Source of the DNA: Symsagittifera roscoffensis
Lineage: Eukaryota; Xenacoelomorpha; Acoela; Convolutidae
Assembly (NCBI RefSeq): GCF_963678635.1
Contig: NC_087062.1
Location: 32,014,704-32,078,703 of the forward strand
DNA: 64,000 nucleotides
Direction of reading: 5' to 3'
The position numbers were made by a program, and so were the translations under genes. The notes under the pieces are model-generated. The model made no database searches, was not told the origin of the DNA, and saw only the letters and a program-made list of their open reading frames with translations. This document shows positions 35,157-45,514 of this stretch, one piece after another; position 1 is the first letter of the stretch; every line of letters begins with the position of its first letter.

Positions 35157-35990
35157 AGTCGCATTGGTAATCATTTTAGAAAAAAAAACAATTACAAAAA
35201 CGTCAAAATACAATTTCGAATGATATTCTCTTTCAATAAAACGGAAAAAGAAGAAACAAAACGGACGAGGAGGAAAGCATCTACGTCAAGAAGATTCTGC
35301 TATCAGAATCGCGCCCAGGACATTGGAAGTTCGTTAGTTCCAGGTTTATTTTTTAACACTTAAAAAATTGACTTCATTAAGAACCCAGATACTACCAGAT
35401 GTGTCTTCAGAACAGTTGTTTACGCAAAAAAGCCTAAATTTTTGTTGCAATACCCTTGTTAGTCGCAAGGGTAATCATTTTAGAAAAAACACAATCACAA
35501 AAATGTCAAAACATTGTTTAGAATGATATTCTGTTTCAATTAAACGGAAAAAGAAAAAAGAAAACGGACGAGGAGGAAAGCCTCTACGTCAAGAAGATTC
35601 TGCTATCAGAATTGAGCTCAGGATATTGGACGTTAGTTAGTTCCAGTCTTATGCTCTGACAGTTAAAAAATTGAATTCATTAAGAACCAAATTTCTACCT
35701 GATGTGTCTCGTGAAAGTTGTTCACGCGAATAATGTCTTCATCTCTGTTGCAATACCCTTGCTAATCGCAAGGGTAATCATTTAAAAAAACACAATCACA
35801 AAACCAATTGGAAATGCTATTTTGTTTCTGCAAAACTTGTTCAGAAGAACAATCGAAAACATTTATTGAAAACTCAGAAAAATTTTCCAGCGGAAATTGA
35901 GCTGACAAAACTGTAGAGACTTTGATGAAAAATAAACTTCAATTGTTTTTGCAAGTATGTGCATCGTCAGAATTTTTAAATAACTAATCT
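35157..35990 (+). repeat. R1 head units in tandem, about 302-bp period
   Basis: The same head recurs at 35290, 35592 and then in copy b at 36052, each with GAAGATTCTG.TATCAGAATC, a tRNA-like part, ACTACCAGATGTG-like sequence and the CCCTTG hairpin (35452-35472, 35755-35775). The tail at about 35840-35990 carries a decayed form of the small ORF whose C-terminus reads YVHRQNF. Confidence 0.8.
35755..35775 (+). repeat. Conserved hairpin ACCCTTGC-N5-GCAAGGGT (R1)
   Basis: A perfect 8-bp stem around the loop TAATC. Equivalent hairpins: 35452-35472, 36217-36237, 37929-37949, 41798-41818, 50500-50520 in R1, and 23416-23436, 45638-45658, 48882-48902 in R2. LINE-A2 is inserted into a further copy. 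Confidence 0.8.
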
Positions 35991-37708
35991 AAATGACAAT
36001 AAAACGGAGAAAGAGGGAAAAAACGGAAAAACAGGAGAGGTCCTACGTCAGGAAGATTCTGTTATCAGAATCGAGCCCAGGACATTGCACGTTCGTTAGT
36101 TCCAGGCTTATTTTTTGATACTTCAAAAAATGACTTCATTAAGAACCAAGTTACTACCAGATGTGCCTTGTGAACAAAAATGTTTACGCGAAAAAAGCCT
36201 AAGTCTCTCTTGCAATACTCTTGCTAGTCGCAAGGGTAATCATTTTCGAAAAAACACAATTACAAAACCAACAAAGTACTGTTTGGAAAGATGTTTTTTC
36301 TGAAAACAATTGCTCAGATATACAACCGAAAACGTTTATTGAAAACTCAAAAAAAACTTCAAGCGGAAATTGAGCTGAGAAAACTGAAGAGATTTTTTGA
36401 TGAAAACGTAATTTTCAAACGTTTTCATAACTATGTGAATCGTCAGGATTTTACAATAAACTAATTTAAATGAAATTAAAACATAAATTTATAAATTTTA
36501 TTTACAATATTTCACATAAAGTTTGGATCTGAACCATCATGTTTAAATATTTGTCAAACACAGTTGACTTCTAAATTTAATATTTAGATTAAAAAACTTT
36601 TAACCTCTAAAATTAAATCAAATATTTCAAAAATTTGTCTTGAAAGTTCTGGGTCATAAATTTGATTTAGACAATAAAGGTTTTAATTAAAAAAACCAAA
36701 CATTTTGGTGACTAAATTTTCAATTTCAACTCCTCTTAAACTCATCGCGTGTGTTCAAGAACGTTTTCTTTTTCCTGATATGCATTGCCTCTAATGGTAA
36801 CAATTTTGACTGCTTGTTTGACCCATCTTTAATTTCCAATCTAACATCTGCGCTATTTCCTTTCAGTCTGCATTGCTGGAAATGGAGGCCCGCCGGTGAG
36901 TCTGCTTCCTTATGTTTCTCAATTCTAATGATCAAATGTCGAACACTTTGTCCGACCTTGGTGGAAGTGCATCGTCTACATGACAGTTTATAACCCACTC
37001 TCGTTTTGAGGTAATTTGAAAATGCTTATTTCAGCGAATGTCAACAAGATTCTAGTTTTCTTGTGGTGAACCAATTGAATGTATCAGAAAAAAAAATTAC
37101 AAATTTGTTTTACGTTCTCGAAAAACATTTAGATTAACGAAAACTTAAATAAAACTTTGAGAAAACGACAACATTGAAATTGGAGATAATAAGAGAAAAC
37201 CACGGACAGGAAATTTCGACCGGGAAACCAGAAGAACTTTTTTCAGAAGAAGACTCTCTAACGCTTAAAGATAACAGGGATACTCCATACACAGTGCTAG
37301 TGGAAACCTAAATGATGAATCACATCAGCGAGTAACAAGTAGATCCCTTAACAAGAACAAAGATGAAAACTATTTTAAGAGTGGCGGAGAATAATTAGAG
37401 GTGATAGCAGTTTCGAGAAAGCCCTTCACTTCAACCAACTATCACTTAATCCATGTTTGAGAACATAACTAGAACTAGAACATCACAATAAATTTCGACC
37501 GGGAAACCAGAAGAACTTTTTTCAGAAGAAGACTCTCTAGCGCGTAAAGATTACACGGATTCTCCATACACAGTGCTAGTGGAAACCTAAATGATGAATC
37601 AAAACACCGAGAAACAAGTAGATCCCTTATCAAGAACAAAGATGAAAACTATTTTAAGAGTGGTGGAGAATAATAAGAGGTAATTGCAGTTTCGAGAAAG
37701 CCCTTCAC
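35991..37708 (+). repeat. R1 copy b
   Basis: Runs from ACAATAAAACGGAGAAAGAG through head, hairpin, small ORF (36115 on, frameshifted by one extra A near 36350), the minus-strand GIY-YIG domain (36726-37028) and a truncated form of the divergent plus frame at 37175-37311. A 280-bp block beginning AATTTCGACCGGGAAACC is present twice (about 37213 and 37493), as it is in copy c. Copy c follows directly. Confidence 0.8.
36726..37028 (-). pseudogene. GIY-YIG endonuclease domain, Penelope-like type (copy b)
   Basis: An open frame of about 98 codons. Motifs in order are YKLSCRRCTST, KVGQSVRHLIIRIEKH (at the YIG-Q-R region; the Tyr of YIG is replaced), DSPAGLHFQQC, and LLPLEAMHIRKKKTFLNTRD followed by EF. 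This matches the GIY-YIG module at the C-terminus of Penelope-like elements, which nicks target DNA in those retroelements. No reverse transcriptase frame lies upstream on the same strand, so the domain stands alone here. The loss of Tyr and the short context suggest it is no longer functional, although the frame is intact. Confidence 0.7.
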
Positions 37709-37805
37709 TCTAAATGACAATAAAACCGAGAAAGAGGGAAAAAACGGAAAAACAGGAGAGGCCCTACGTCAGGAAGATTCTGTTATCAGAATCGAGCCCA
37801 GGACA

Positions 37806-38180
37806 TTGCACGTTCCAGGCTTATTTTTGATACTTCAAAAAATGGCTTCATTAAGAATCAAGTTACTACCAGATGTGCCTTGTGAACAAAACTGTTTACG
37901 CGAAAAAAGCCTAAGTCTCTGTTGCAATACTCTTGCTAGTCGCAAAGGTAATCATTTTAGAAAAAACACAATTACAAAACCAACAAAGTACTGTTTGGCA
38001 GATGTTTTTTCTGAAAACAATTGCTCAGATATAAAATCGAAAACGTTTATTGAAAACTCAAAAAAACTTCAAGCGGAAATTGAGCTGAGAAAACTGAAGA
38101 GATTTTTTGATGAAAACAAAATATTCAAACGTTTTCATAACTATGTGAATCGTCAGAATTTTTACAATGAACTAATCTAA
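37806..38180 (+). CDS. R1 small ORF A (hypothetical, 124 codons)
   Basis: The N-terminal part overlaps the tRNA-like head and the hairpin and is probably not protein. The C-terminal half is more convincing: the segment QAEIELRKLKRFF, then FKRF, then YVNRQNFYNELI-stop has a counterpart in copies d and e (QAETELKKLIRN, then FSRF, then YVHRQEFYNNYF-stop). The two differ at many bases but keep charge pattern and end. Copy b has the same sequence with one extra A. It lies convergent to the GIY-YIG domain. Function is unknown, and it may be a fossil. Confidence 0.35.
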   Translation: MHVPGLFLILQKMASLRIKLLPDVPCEQNCLREKSLSLCCNTLASRKGNHFRKNTITKPTKYCLADVFSENNCSDIKSKTFIENSKKLQAEIELRKLKRFFDENKIFKRFHNYVNRQNFYNELI

Positions 38181-38453
38181 ATGAAATTAAAACATAAATT
38201 TACAAATGTTATTTACAAATTTTCACATAAAATTTGGATCTAAACCATCATGTTTAAACATTTGCCAAACACAGTTGACTTCTAAATTTAATATTTACAT
38301 TAAAATACTTTTAACCTCTAAAATTAATTCAAATGTTTCAAAAATTTGTCTTGAAGGTTCTGGGTCATAAATTTGATTTAGACAAATAAGGTTTTAATTA
38401 AAAAAACCAAACATATTTGGTGACTAAATTTTCAATTTCAACTCCTCTTAAAC

Positions 38454-38735
38454 TCATCGCGCGTGTTCAAGCACGTTTTCTTTTTTTCTGATATGCATTG
38501 CCTCTAATGGTAACAATTTTGACTGCTTGTTTGACCCATCTTTAATTTCCAATCTAACATCTGCGCTGTTTCCTTTCAGTCTGCATTGCTGGAAATGGAG
38601 GCCCGCCGGTGAGTCTGCTCCCTTATGTTTCTCAATTCTAATGATCAAATGTCGAACACTTTGTCCGACCTTGGTGGAAGTGCATCGTCTACATGACAGT
38701 TTATAACCCACTCTTGTTTTGAGGTAATTTGAAAA
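38454..38735 (-). pseudogene. GIY-YIG endonuclease domain (R1 copy c)
   Basis: Nearly identical to the copy b domain (YKLSCRRCTST, KVGQSVRHLIIRIEKH, DSPAGLHFQQC, LLPLEAMHIRKK). A base insertion in a T-run near 38485 shifts the frame after RKK, so the end is lost. Its 5' side faces the plus-strand frame that starts at 38876, leaving about 140 bp between the two divergent frames. Confidence 0.65.
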
Positions 38736-38875
38736 TGCTTATTTTAGCGAGTGTCAACAAGATTCTAGTTTTCTTGTGGTGAACCAATTGAATGTTTCAG
38801 AAACAAAAATTACAAATTTGCTTTACGTTCTCGAAAAACACTTAGATTAACGAAAACTTAAAAAACTTTGATAAA

Positions 38876-39109
38876 ATGACAACCTTGAAATTGGAGATAA
38901 TAAGAGAAAACCACGGACAGGAAATTTCGACCGGGAAACCAGAAGAACTTTTTTCAGAAGAAGACTCTCTAACGCGTAAAGATAACAGGGATACTCCATA
39001 CACAGTGCTAGTGGAAACCTTAATGATGAATCACATCAGCGAGCAACAAGTAGATCCCTTAACAAGCACAAAGATGAAAACTATTTTAAGAGTGGCGGAG
39101 AATAATTAG
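38876..39109 (+). CDS. R1 ORF B (hypothetical, 77 codons)
   Basis: A hydrophilic, acidic/basic protein starting MTTLKLEIIREN, with EELFSEEDSLTRKDNRDTPY in the middle and KMKTILRVAENN at the end. In copies b and e the codon after VET is TAA, here it is TTA, so a longer frame is the likely ancestor. Copy e has a longer N-terminus (KKRVSFNEVEKKW). No family is recognised. It is the first of a series of plus-strand frames running away from the GIY-YIG domain. Confidence 0.35.
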   Translation: MTTLKLEIIRENHGQEISTGKPEELFSEEDSLTRKDNRDTPYTVLVETLMMNHISEQQVDPLTSTKMKTILRVAENN

Positions 39110-39379
39110 AGGTGATAGCAGTTTCGAGAAAGCCCTTCACTTCAACCAATTATCACTTAATCCATGTTTGAGAACATAACTAGAACTTGAACATCACAAG
39201 AAATTTTGACCGGGAAACCAGAAGAACTTTTTTCAGAAGAAGACTCTCTAGCGCGTAAAGATTACACGGATACTCCATACACAGTGCTAGTGGAAACCTA
39301 AATGATGAATCAAAACACCGAGAACCAAGTAGATCCCTTATCAAGAACAAAGATGAAAATTATTTTAAGAGTGGTGGAG

Positions 39380-41047
39380 AATAATTAGAGGTAATCGCAG
39401 TTTCGAGAAAGCCCTTCACTTCAACCAACTATCACTTAGTCCATGTTTGAGAACGAATCTAGAATTTGAGCATCACAATGGCATCTTTAGCAGAATCAAT
39501 TGCGTAAACTTTGAGGATGCCACGCGTTGAACGGGAATCCTAACTGTTCAAATGATGGCACTAAAAGGGCATGTGACGGCAAGATACAAAGTATCGGATC
39601 TAATAAGAGCTCAGAAAAAGTACGAGTTGACAAGCAATCTATCTATATGAATACAACCAGGAGACAAAAAAAACATCTATAGGATGACATCTACTACTGA
39701 GCCAGTTTTTCGAAGAAACAAAAAACTTATCTTATCGCACAGTAGTTGGAGTCGTAACCTGAAAGCTGAAAGAGGAAGAGACAATCCTGACTAAACATAA
39801 CATCATAGTCCTACCACAATCAACCAGAAATATTTTTCGGTAATTGAGGTTTATCACTCATGCAGAGTTCGTGCAGCACACTCTGCTAATTTGAAACCAC
39901 ACGTTCCATTGCCAGAGGGTTAGTGTATAACTCAAAATATGGAGGATTTAGATTATCTCATAGAGGAATCCGCCCTCGAAGTGAACGAGAAGAGAATCAG
40001 AAAGAAGAAATACGTCAGCGTCTAGAGTATGAGCGATGATGAGAAGTTGGGTCTAAAATCTGATGAGAATTCAATCGCCAAAGAAGACTGGGATGAGTCG
40101 GATTGAGATAACGTAAGCAAAATGGTGCAATCGGACAATCAATGAACATAAGGAGAGGGAAAAAGGAGAATAAACATGGAATATAACAGGCACGGGGATG
40201 ACTTTTTGATAGGAACAATAATGCCAAAAAACTTAAGCTTGGAATTGGTAGACTGGAGAGAGATGACATAAGATCAAATGTGGCAGATCGTCGAAGATCA
40301 TGACTCATTTTGGGAAAAAGACCGTAGCTAGCCGGAGAAAGTAAAGCAAAGGGAAAAAAGGAAACGAACGATCTTGAAACGAATTTTGTTAATGTAATTT
40401 ACTAACGGATGCAGAAGAGGGACTGAAAATGCAGCAGCAAGTAGCATTCCGCAGAGACAAAAAACATTCGGGAGAAGAAGTCGATTTTCAATTGGATAGC
40501 CACGGACCAGCCACTCAAGATTACTTCAAGCAATTTTAAGCCAGGGGCTCTAAATTGCTTGAAGCTTTCCTGGAAGTGGGTGTAAGATTTAACCAAACCT
40601 AGAACTATTGATTGAAAACATTGAAGAGCTAAAAGTTTTCAGTGATTTGGAAAGAGAACAGACATAATCTGACCCAAACCTTTCCAAAGTTTTCAAAGCA
40701 CCATTGGATATAGGTAACGAACACTCGGAAATCATCGTGATCTTTGAGTGTGATTCATCTTCTCAGATTTCATAAGCGCGATCTACGTAACCGAGGACAC
40801 GAGCTTCAGGACGAAAATGAAAGCTGATTTCAACGGAGACTGAGACTACCAGAAAGTGCATTTCAATTTGGAAGGAGACCAGGATTGAGTGGATTAGCAG
40901 AATTCTCTCACACGGTCTCACTGACTCATGGCAATTCTTTATGTTTTTAGTTACAAGATAGAGCGCGAAAACAACGTGAATCCAGAACAGGCAGTGCTAG
41001 CGCTGACGTGGCTCAAAAACTCTTTGGCCGAAAGAAAAGTCATATAA
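39380..41047 (+). pseudogene. R1 downstream reading-frame series (copy c)
   Basis: Decayed but protein-like frames follow one another: FEKALHFNQLSLSPCLRT...SRINCVNFED (about 39405-39530), then MEDLDYLIEESALEV ending TAG (39939-40025). Four bases later, a frame begins MSDDEKLGLKSDEN (40029). It contains TGA at 40104 and 40143 and MEYNRHGDDF at 40176, and stops at TAG 40329. A helical stretch (LLIENIEELKVFSDLE) ends at TAA 40665. A last ORF at 40928-41047 reads MAILYVFSYKIERENN. I recognise none of these proteins. Shared stops with copy e are described in the findings. Confidence 0.4.
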
Positions 41048-41350
41048 TTTTTGATACCAGTTTGATAAGCTTTTTTCCAGTTTGCACGTTATCTTCGCAG
41101 ATACTGAGACAGCGATATATCTTCACAAGAGCAACGCATAAGGACAACAACACGGTTTGAGCTTGATAAACAACATATCATGGGATAGAATAAGGCCTTG
41201 AGGTCACACCAAAGGTCTAACTTTTGCGTTTGATTGTATATCTTTAAATATATGCAGTCTAAGGCAAAGGAAGCAGGTGCTATTGTAAGTAGCTTTGATT
41301 CAAATTGGGCAAAACTATTTTCTATAGACATAGTTGTTAGGTTTTATTGA

Positions 41351-42519
41351 ATGCAAGTTTCCTCCACACTTTTTAAATGGTCGAAACAAAAAGTAAAAAA
41401 GCAAATTGCTTCATGAACATTACAATAATTGCACACACACCAATCGGAGTTTCGCTTCACTTACAAAACAATAAAAATAAATAAAAAAGCAAGCAAAAAA
41501 ACGGGAAAAGAGGAAATTATGTTTTCAGAATCTATCCCAGGACATTGGACGCTTGTTAGTTCCAGGCTGAGTTTTCGACACTCAAAAATGGATTTCACTA
41601 AGAATCAAGGTACTTCACCTACAATAAAATACCAAAAAAATACAATATTAGAATCAAGCCCAGGACATTGGACTTTCGTTAGTTCCAGGCTTCTTTTCCG
41701 GCAATTAAAAAATTGACTTCTCTAAGAACCAAGGTTCTACCAGATGTGTCTTGTGAACCAAGTTGTTCACGCGAAAAATCTTAATCTCTGTTGCAATACC
41801 CTTGATAATCTCAAGGGTAATTTCCTCAATTTAGAAAAAACACAATACAAAAATGACAAAACACTTACTATTTGGAATCGGAATGCTCTTCTAATTCTGA
41901 AAAGATTGTTCACAAGAACAATTGACAACGTTTATTGAAAACTCAGAAAAATTTTCAAGCGGAAACTGAGCTGAAAAAACTAATAAGAAACGAGATTTTT
42001 GATAATTACGTAGTTTTCAGCCGTTTTCGTACTTATGTGCATCGTCAGGAGTTTTACAATAATTATTTTTAATGAAACAAAAATTTACAAATGTTATTTA
42101 TAATACTTCACATAAATTTTGGATCTAAACCATCATGTTAAAAAATTAGTTAAACACAGTTGACCTCTAAATTTAGTATTTAGATAAAAAATAATTCAAA
42201 TATTAAAACAAGTTGTCTTGAAGATTCTGAGTCATAACTTTGATTTAGACTTTTAAGTTTTTATTTAGAAAAATCATACATCTTTAGGGACTAATTTTTC
42301 AGTTTCAACTCCTCTTAAACTCATCGCGCGTGTTCAAGCACGGTTTCTCTTTCCTGATATGCATTGCCTCTAGTGGTAACAGTTTTGTTTAGTTGTTGGA
42401 CCCATCTTCAATTTCCAACCTATATCTGCGCTATTTCCCTTCCAGTCTGCCTTGCTGGAGTTGTAGGCCCACCGGTGAGTCTACTTTCTTCTTTTTCTCA
42501 ATTCTAATGGTCAAATGTC
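41351..42519 (+). repeat. R1 copy d, interrupted by the R2 array
   Basis: Starts with the uninterrupted R1 head, has two tRNA-like segments, the hairpin with the A-T variant pair (41798-41818), the small ORF tail (about 41930-42072) and a decayed GIY-YIG region (minus, about 42322-42519). It stops at CAAATGTC (42519), in the middle of the GIY-YIG region, where R2 begins. Confidence 0.8.
41524..41590 (-). repeat. tRNA-like head of R1 (best D-arm)
   Basis: On the minus strand, GAGTGTCGAAAACTC forms a 4-bp D-arm-like stem, followed by GCCTGGAACTAAC (anticodon-arm position) and GTCCTGGGATAGATTC, where other copies read CTGGGCTCGATTC (box-B-like). Related segments lie at about 30195-30262, 35275-35350, 35580-35660, 36045-36110, 37780-37830, 41645-41712 and 50345-50400. 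It is a repeat head and not an intact tRNA. Confidence 0.45.
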
Positions 42520-45046
42520 AAAGGCCCAGTAGATTAATTTGTCCAGGAGATGGATGAGTCCAGTGAGCAAAATTATTCATGGAAAAAGTCTAGTACCCGA
42601 TCACAATACCCTTGCTTCGTGTGAAAATAAACAAATAATCTGCCATGAATTTGATTTAGATTATTTCGATCTTTCCAAATAAATATATTTTAGTGGTCTC
42701 ATGAAATTGGTTGTTTTGAAACAAAGAAACAGTACAATTCAACTAAAAATAAAACAGTCAATAAACAAGGCAAAAGTTCAAATTGATTTTTATCTAAAGA
42801 CTAGTTTATAAGCTTCAGGTTTTGCAACCTTTGAAATCGATAAGATTGCTAGCAAAACATGAGTTCTGGAGTTTTAGTCGGTTTGGCCGAGATGAGTCCA
42901 ACCCCACACAATCACTGAAAAGCGCCCTTTCTCTGCTCTATCAGTTGTATTTATTTTTGTTGACATCTGGGGTGTGCCATGTCTCCATAAAATGTTCACT
43001 TCTTTCCCAAAGCTGTAAACCGAGCCATTAATGAGAGGTAATGACAAAGTAGTTTTCGTTTTAGCGTGTTCAAATGCAACCTAAAACACAGCCAACAGAC
43101 AATTGAAAAGATATTATAACTGGATTCATGATATGTTTTTACATCTTACAGTTGCATGGACAGTACAGTACAGAAGTAAATTATTAGGCCATGAACTGGT
43201 CTTTTCGTTATAATTGAATCAAATGATGATATTGATAACAACGTTTATATCAAATACCCACCCCCTAATGCAGTTTTATTTTGAGCAGTGCGAGACTACT
43301 TCCCAAACAAAAAATATTTCAAAGACAATTCGATTTTCACAAAACAGGCGATACACACATAAGCTCGATGATTATTGAGAAAAGCAACATCAATTCAATT
43401 GTGTTATCATGAGAAGTATTATGCAATGAACCCGGACAATAAGCATGTGATTTACCGAAGCGTGTTTTGCAGGAGTAAAAAGAATTGCTTTAGAATCCTT
43501 TGATGTGTCCTTAATTCGGACTTAAGAGCCGTCACGCATAGAGTAAAAAAACTGCTTTTTTATCTGGGCGAAGCCGTGAATGCAACGACTGCACTTTAGG
43601 GTCAATTCTTTAAAAAAATTATATGACAAACTGACAATTTTTGAACGAAAAACGTTGATAAAACGGTTGCTTCATTTTTCATACTAACTTCTCACATGCT
43701 ACGTACTGTACAATGGTCAAAAAACAAAGCGTCTTGTTTTAAAATAAGAAAATATTTAAACTACCTCATATGAGTTTCGAACGTTTTAGTCTGCCGCTTA
43801 AGCGTGTTTTTTATCGAAATTAGAATAAATTACCAAAGTTCAAGCCAATTTTTAAAATAATCCCAGATAGGTTTTTGCTTTACATATTCGAGCTCCGGAC
43901 AACATCTTTCAGATGTTTTTTATCAAAAACACTTAGTTAAAAAGTCGAAAACTGACTGAATAAAAAACCGCCCCAAGCTTTATTATTCGGCAGAGATAAG
44001 TTGCTAAACTTTTTTTAGTCCAACCTCTTTGCCAAAGCCCGCAAAAAGTTGTTAAATGAGCAAAATCAGATGTTATATCAACTGTTGAGATCTATTTGAG
44101 ATCCATAAAGTTCCATTTATACCAAATCGGGAAAAGTACCTGAAGTGAAAGTATTTCAAAAGCAACTGGAACTTCGCATAACCACACCACGGATTTTTTC
44201 TGCAATGTTAGTAGTTTCCATTGTAGTTTCTAAGTTACTAAATTTAATAGCCATAATTGGTGTATTATTCGTTTGTTTCTCCATTTTTTAGGCTCCGAAT
44301 TTTTATTTGGCTTATAAATGATTTCCGCATGTTTTGTCGGTTTAGTGAAACTATTTTGCATCAACTTAACGGCAAGAAAAAAATTATTTTTAATTTAAAT
44401 AAATCAGATTGGTTGTATTATAAAAATTGAAAAATCATACAAGTTTTTAAAAACAATTTCCTTCCCAAAATGAAATTTATGACAACTAATTTTTCCGGTA
44501 AAATTTGTATTATCTAATTTTCGTTTGCCTACTCAAGTTTTTGGCTTCCATGGCCAACTCAAACCAGGCGAACGAAACTAGCGACGAAAACAATTGCTGC
44601 GAATGATCACAAGAAAACAAAAAAAACGTGACCTTTCGAGCTTCTAAGAAAAAACAAATAGCCTTGGAGCTAATTTAATTTCAAAAACGAATTAGTAATG
44701 ACGTTTTTTGATTCAATTAATTCAACTTGAGAAAACAGGATCACAAGGAAAAGTTTTCATTCTGCTGGGTAATATGAAAATAAAAATCGACTTTCCCAAT
44801 TAGAAGTTGAAACTAGAAGATGATTTCAAAACTAGATATTGCGGAATATGGCTTTCAATGAAAATGAAATTGATAACAAGCAGATCGGAAAGTTTAACCA
44901 GGGTCGACAGAAGCGAAGCTAAAACACTTTCTATACAAAACGAATGACTGTGATTCAATTCAATGAAAAAGTTTAAAAAAGCCAACCAAAAATAAGCAGA
45001 CGGACCATAATTCAAATCAAAAAAATTTCAGTTTGCAAAACAAACA

Positions 45047-45288
45047 GGTCTTGACAGGGATCGACCTCCCTCGACTTGTCCCCTCAAGCATCAGTGTTAC
45101 AGTAAAATCAAGGAAAATTGATCCTTAAAAAACTTACACTACGGGAACTAAGCTGACAAAAAACAAATAGACGATAGTCCGAAAAGGCCCAAAATTCTAG
45201 TTTACAAAAACACAGGTCGCGTTGGGATTCGAACTACAAGTCTTTGCTGCCTCAAGGAGTTGTGTTACCTCTAAGACAGATGGTTGAT
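45047..45288 (-). repeat. Paired tRNA-like segments, R2 unit 1
   Basis: Equivalent to 22821-23064: first segment 45047-45110, second 45215-45288. The second keeps a perfect box B (GTTCGAATCCC on the minus strand), and the first keeps GGTCGATCCCTG. Confidence 0.45.
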
Positions 45289-45331
45289 AGAATTTGATTT
45301 AATAATTGGCTATCGGTAACAAAGCCCGAAA

Positions 45332-45514
45332 ATGCCATTAAAATCAGATCCAACATATACTTTAAACTTTTTGCAGTCATTTAACGACGCAATAATAGAC
45401 CTTCAAGTCGATATAAAAAAACAAAAGCTAAAAAAAGTAAATTTAACAACAAATCGAGTTGGTGAAATTACGACCAACATCGAAAGCAAACTTCGATTAG
45501 GCCGGATATTTTAA
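45332..45514 (+). CDS. R2 small ORF (hypothetical, 60 codons)
   Basis: A charged, helical-looking frame (MPLKSDPTYTLNFLQSFNDA, then IDLQVDIKKQKLKKVN). In the isolated copy (23107) and in unit 2 (48577) an extra A in the A-rich run breaks the same frame, so only unit 1 has it open. No family is recognised. It may be chance conservation in a young repeat. Confidence 0.2.
   Translation: MPLKSDPTYTLNFLQSFNDAIIDLQVDIKKQKLKKVNLTTNRVGEITTNIESKLRLGRIF

Larger units (their letters stand above)
37709..41350 (+). repeat. R1 copy c (longest copy)
   Basis: The most complete R1 unit, about 3.6 kb. In order: head with tRNA-like part and hairpin (37929-37949), 124-codon ORF (37806-38180, +), GIY-YIG domain (38454-38735, -), a gap of about 140 bp, then plus-strand frames from 38876 to about 41047. 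It ends at TCTATAGACATAGTTGTTAG, a sequence that also ends copy e at about 53530. The next R1 head begins about 10 bp later, so copies c and d are in tandem. Confidence 0.8.

Noticed and set aside
42540-42600. Possible hammerhead ribozyme in R2 (GGATGAGTCCAGTGAG...CATGGAAAA)
   Set aside because: The CUGAUGA core reads TGGATGA, the stem II closure before GAAA is wrong, and no partner for stems I and III was found.
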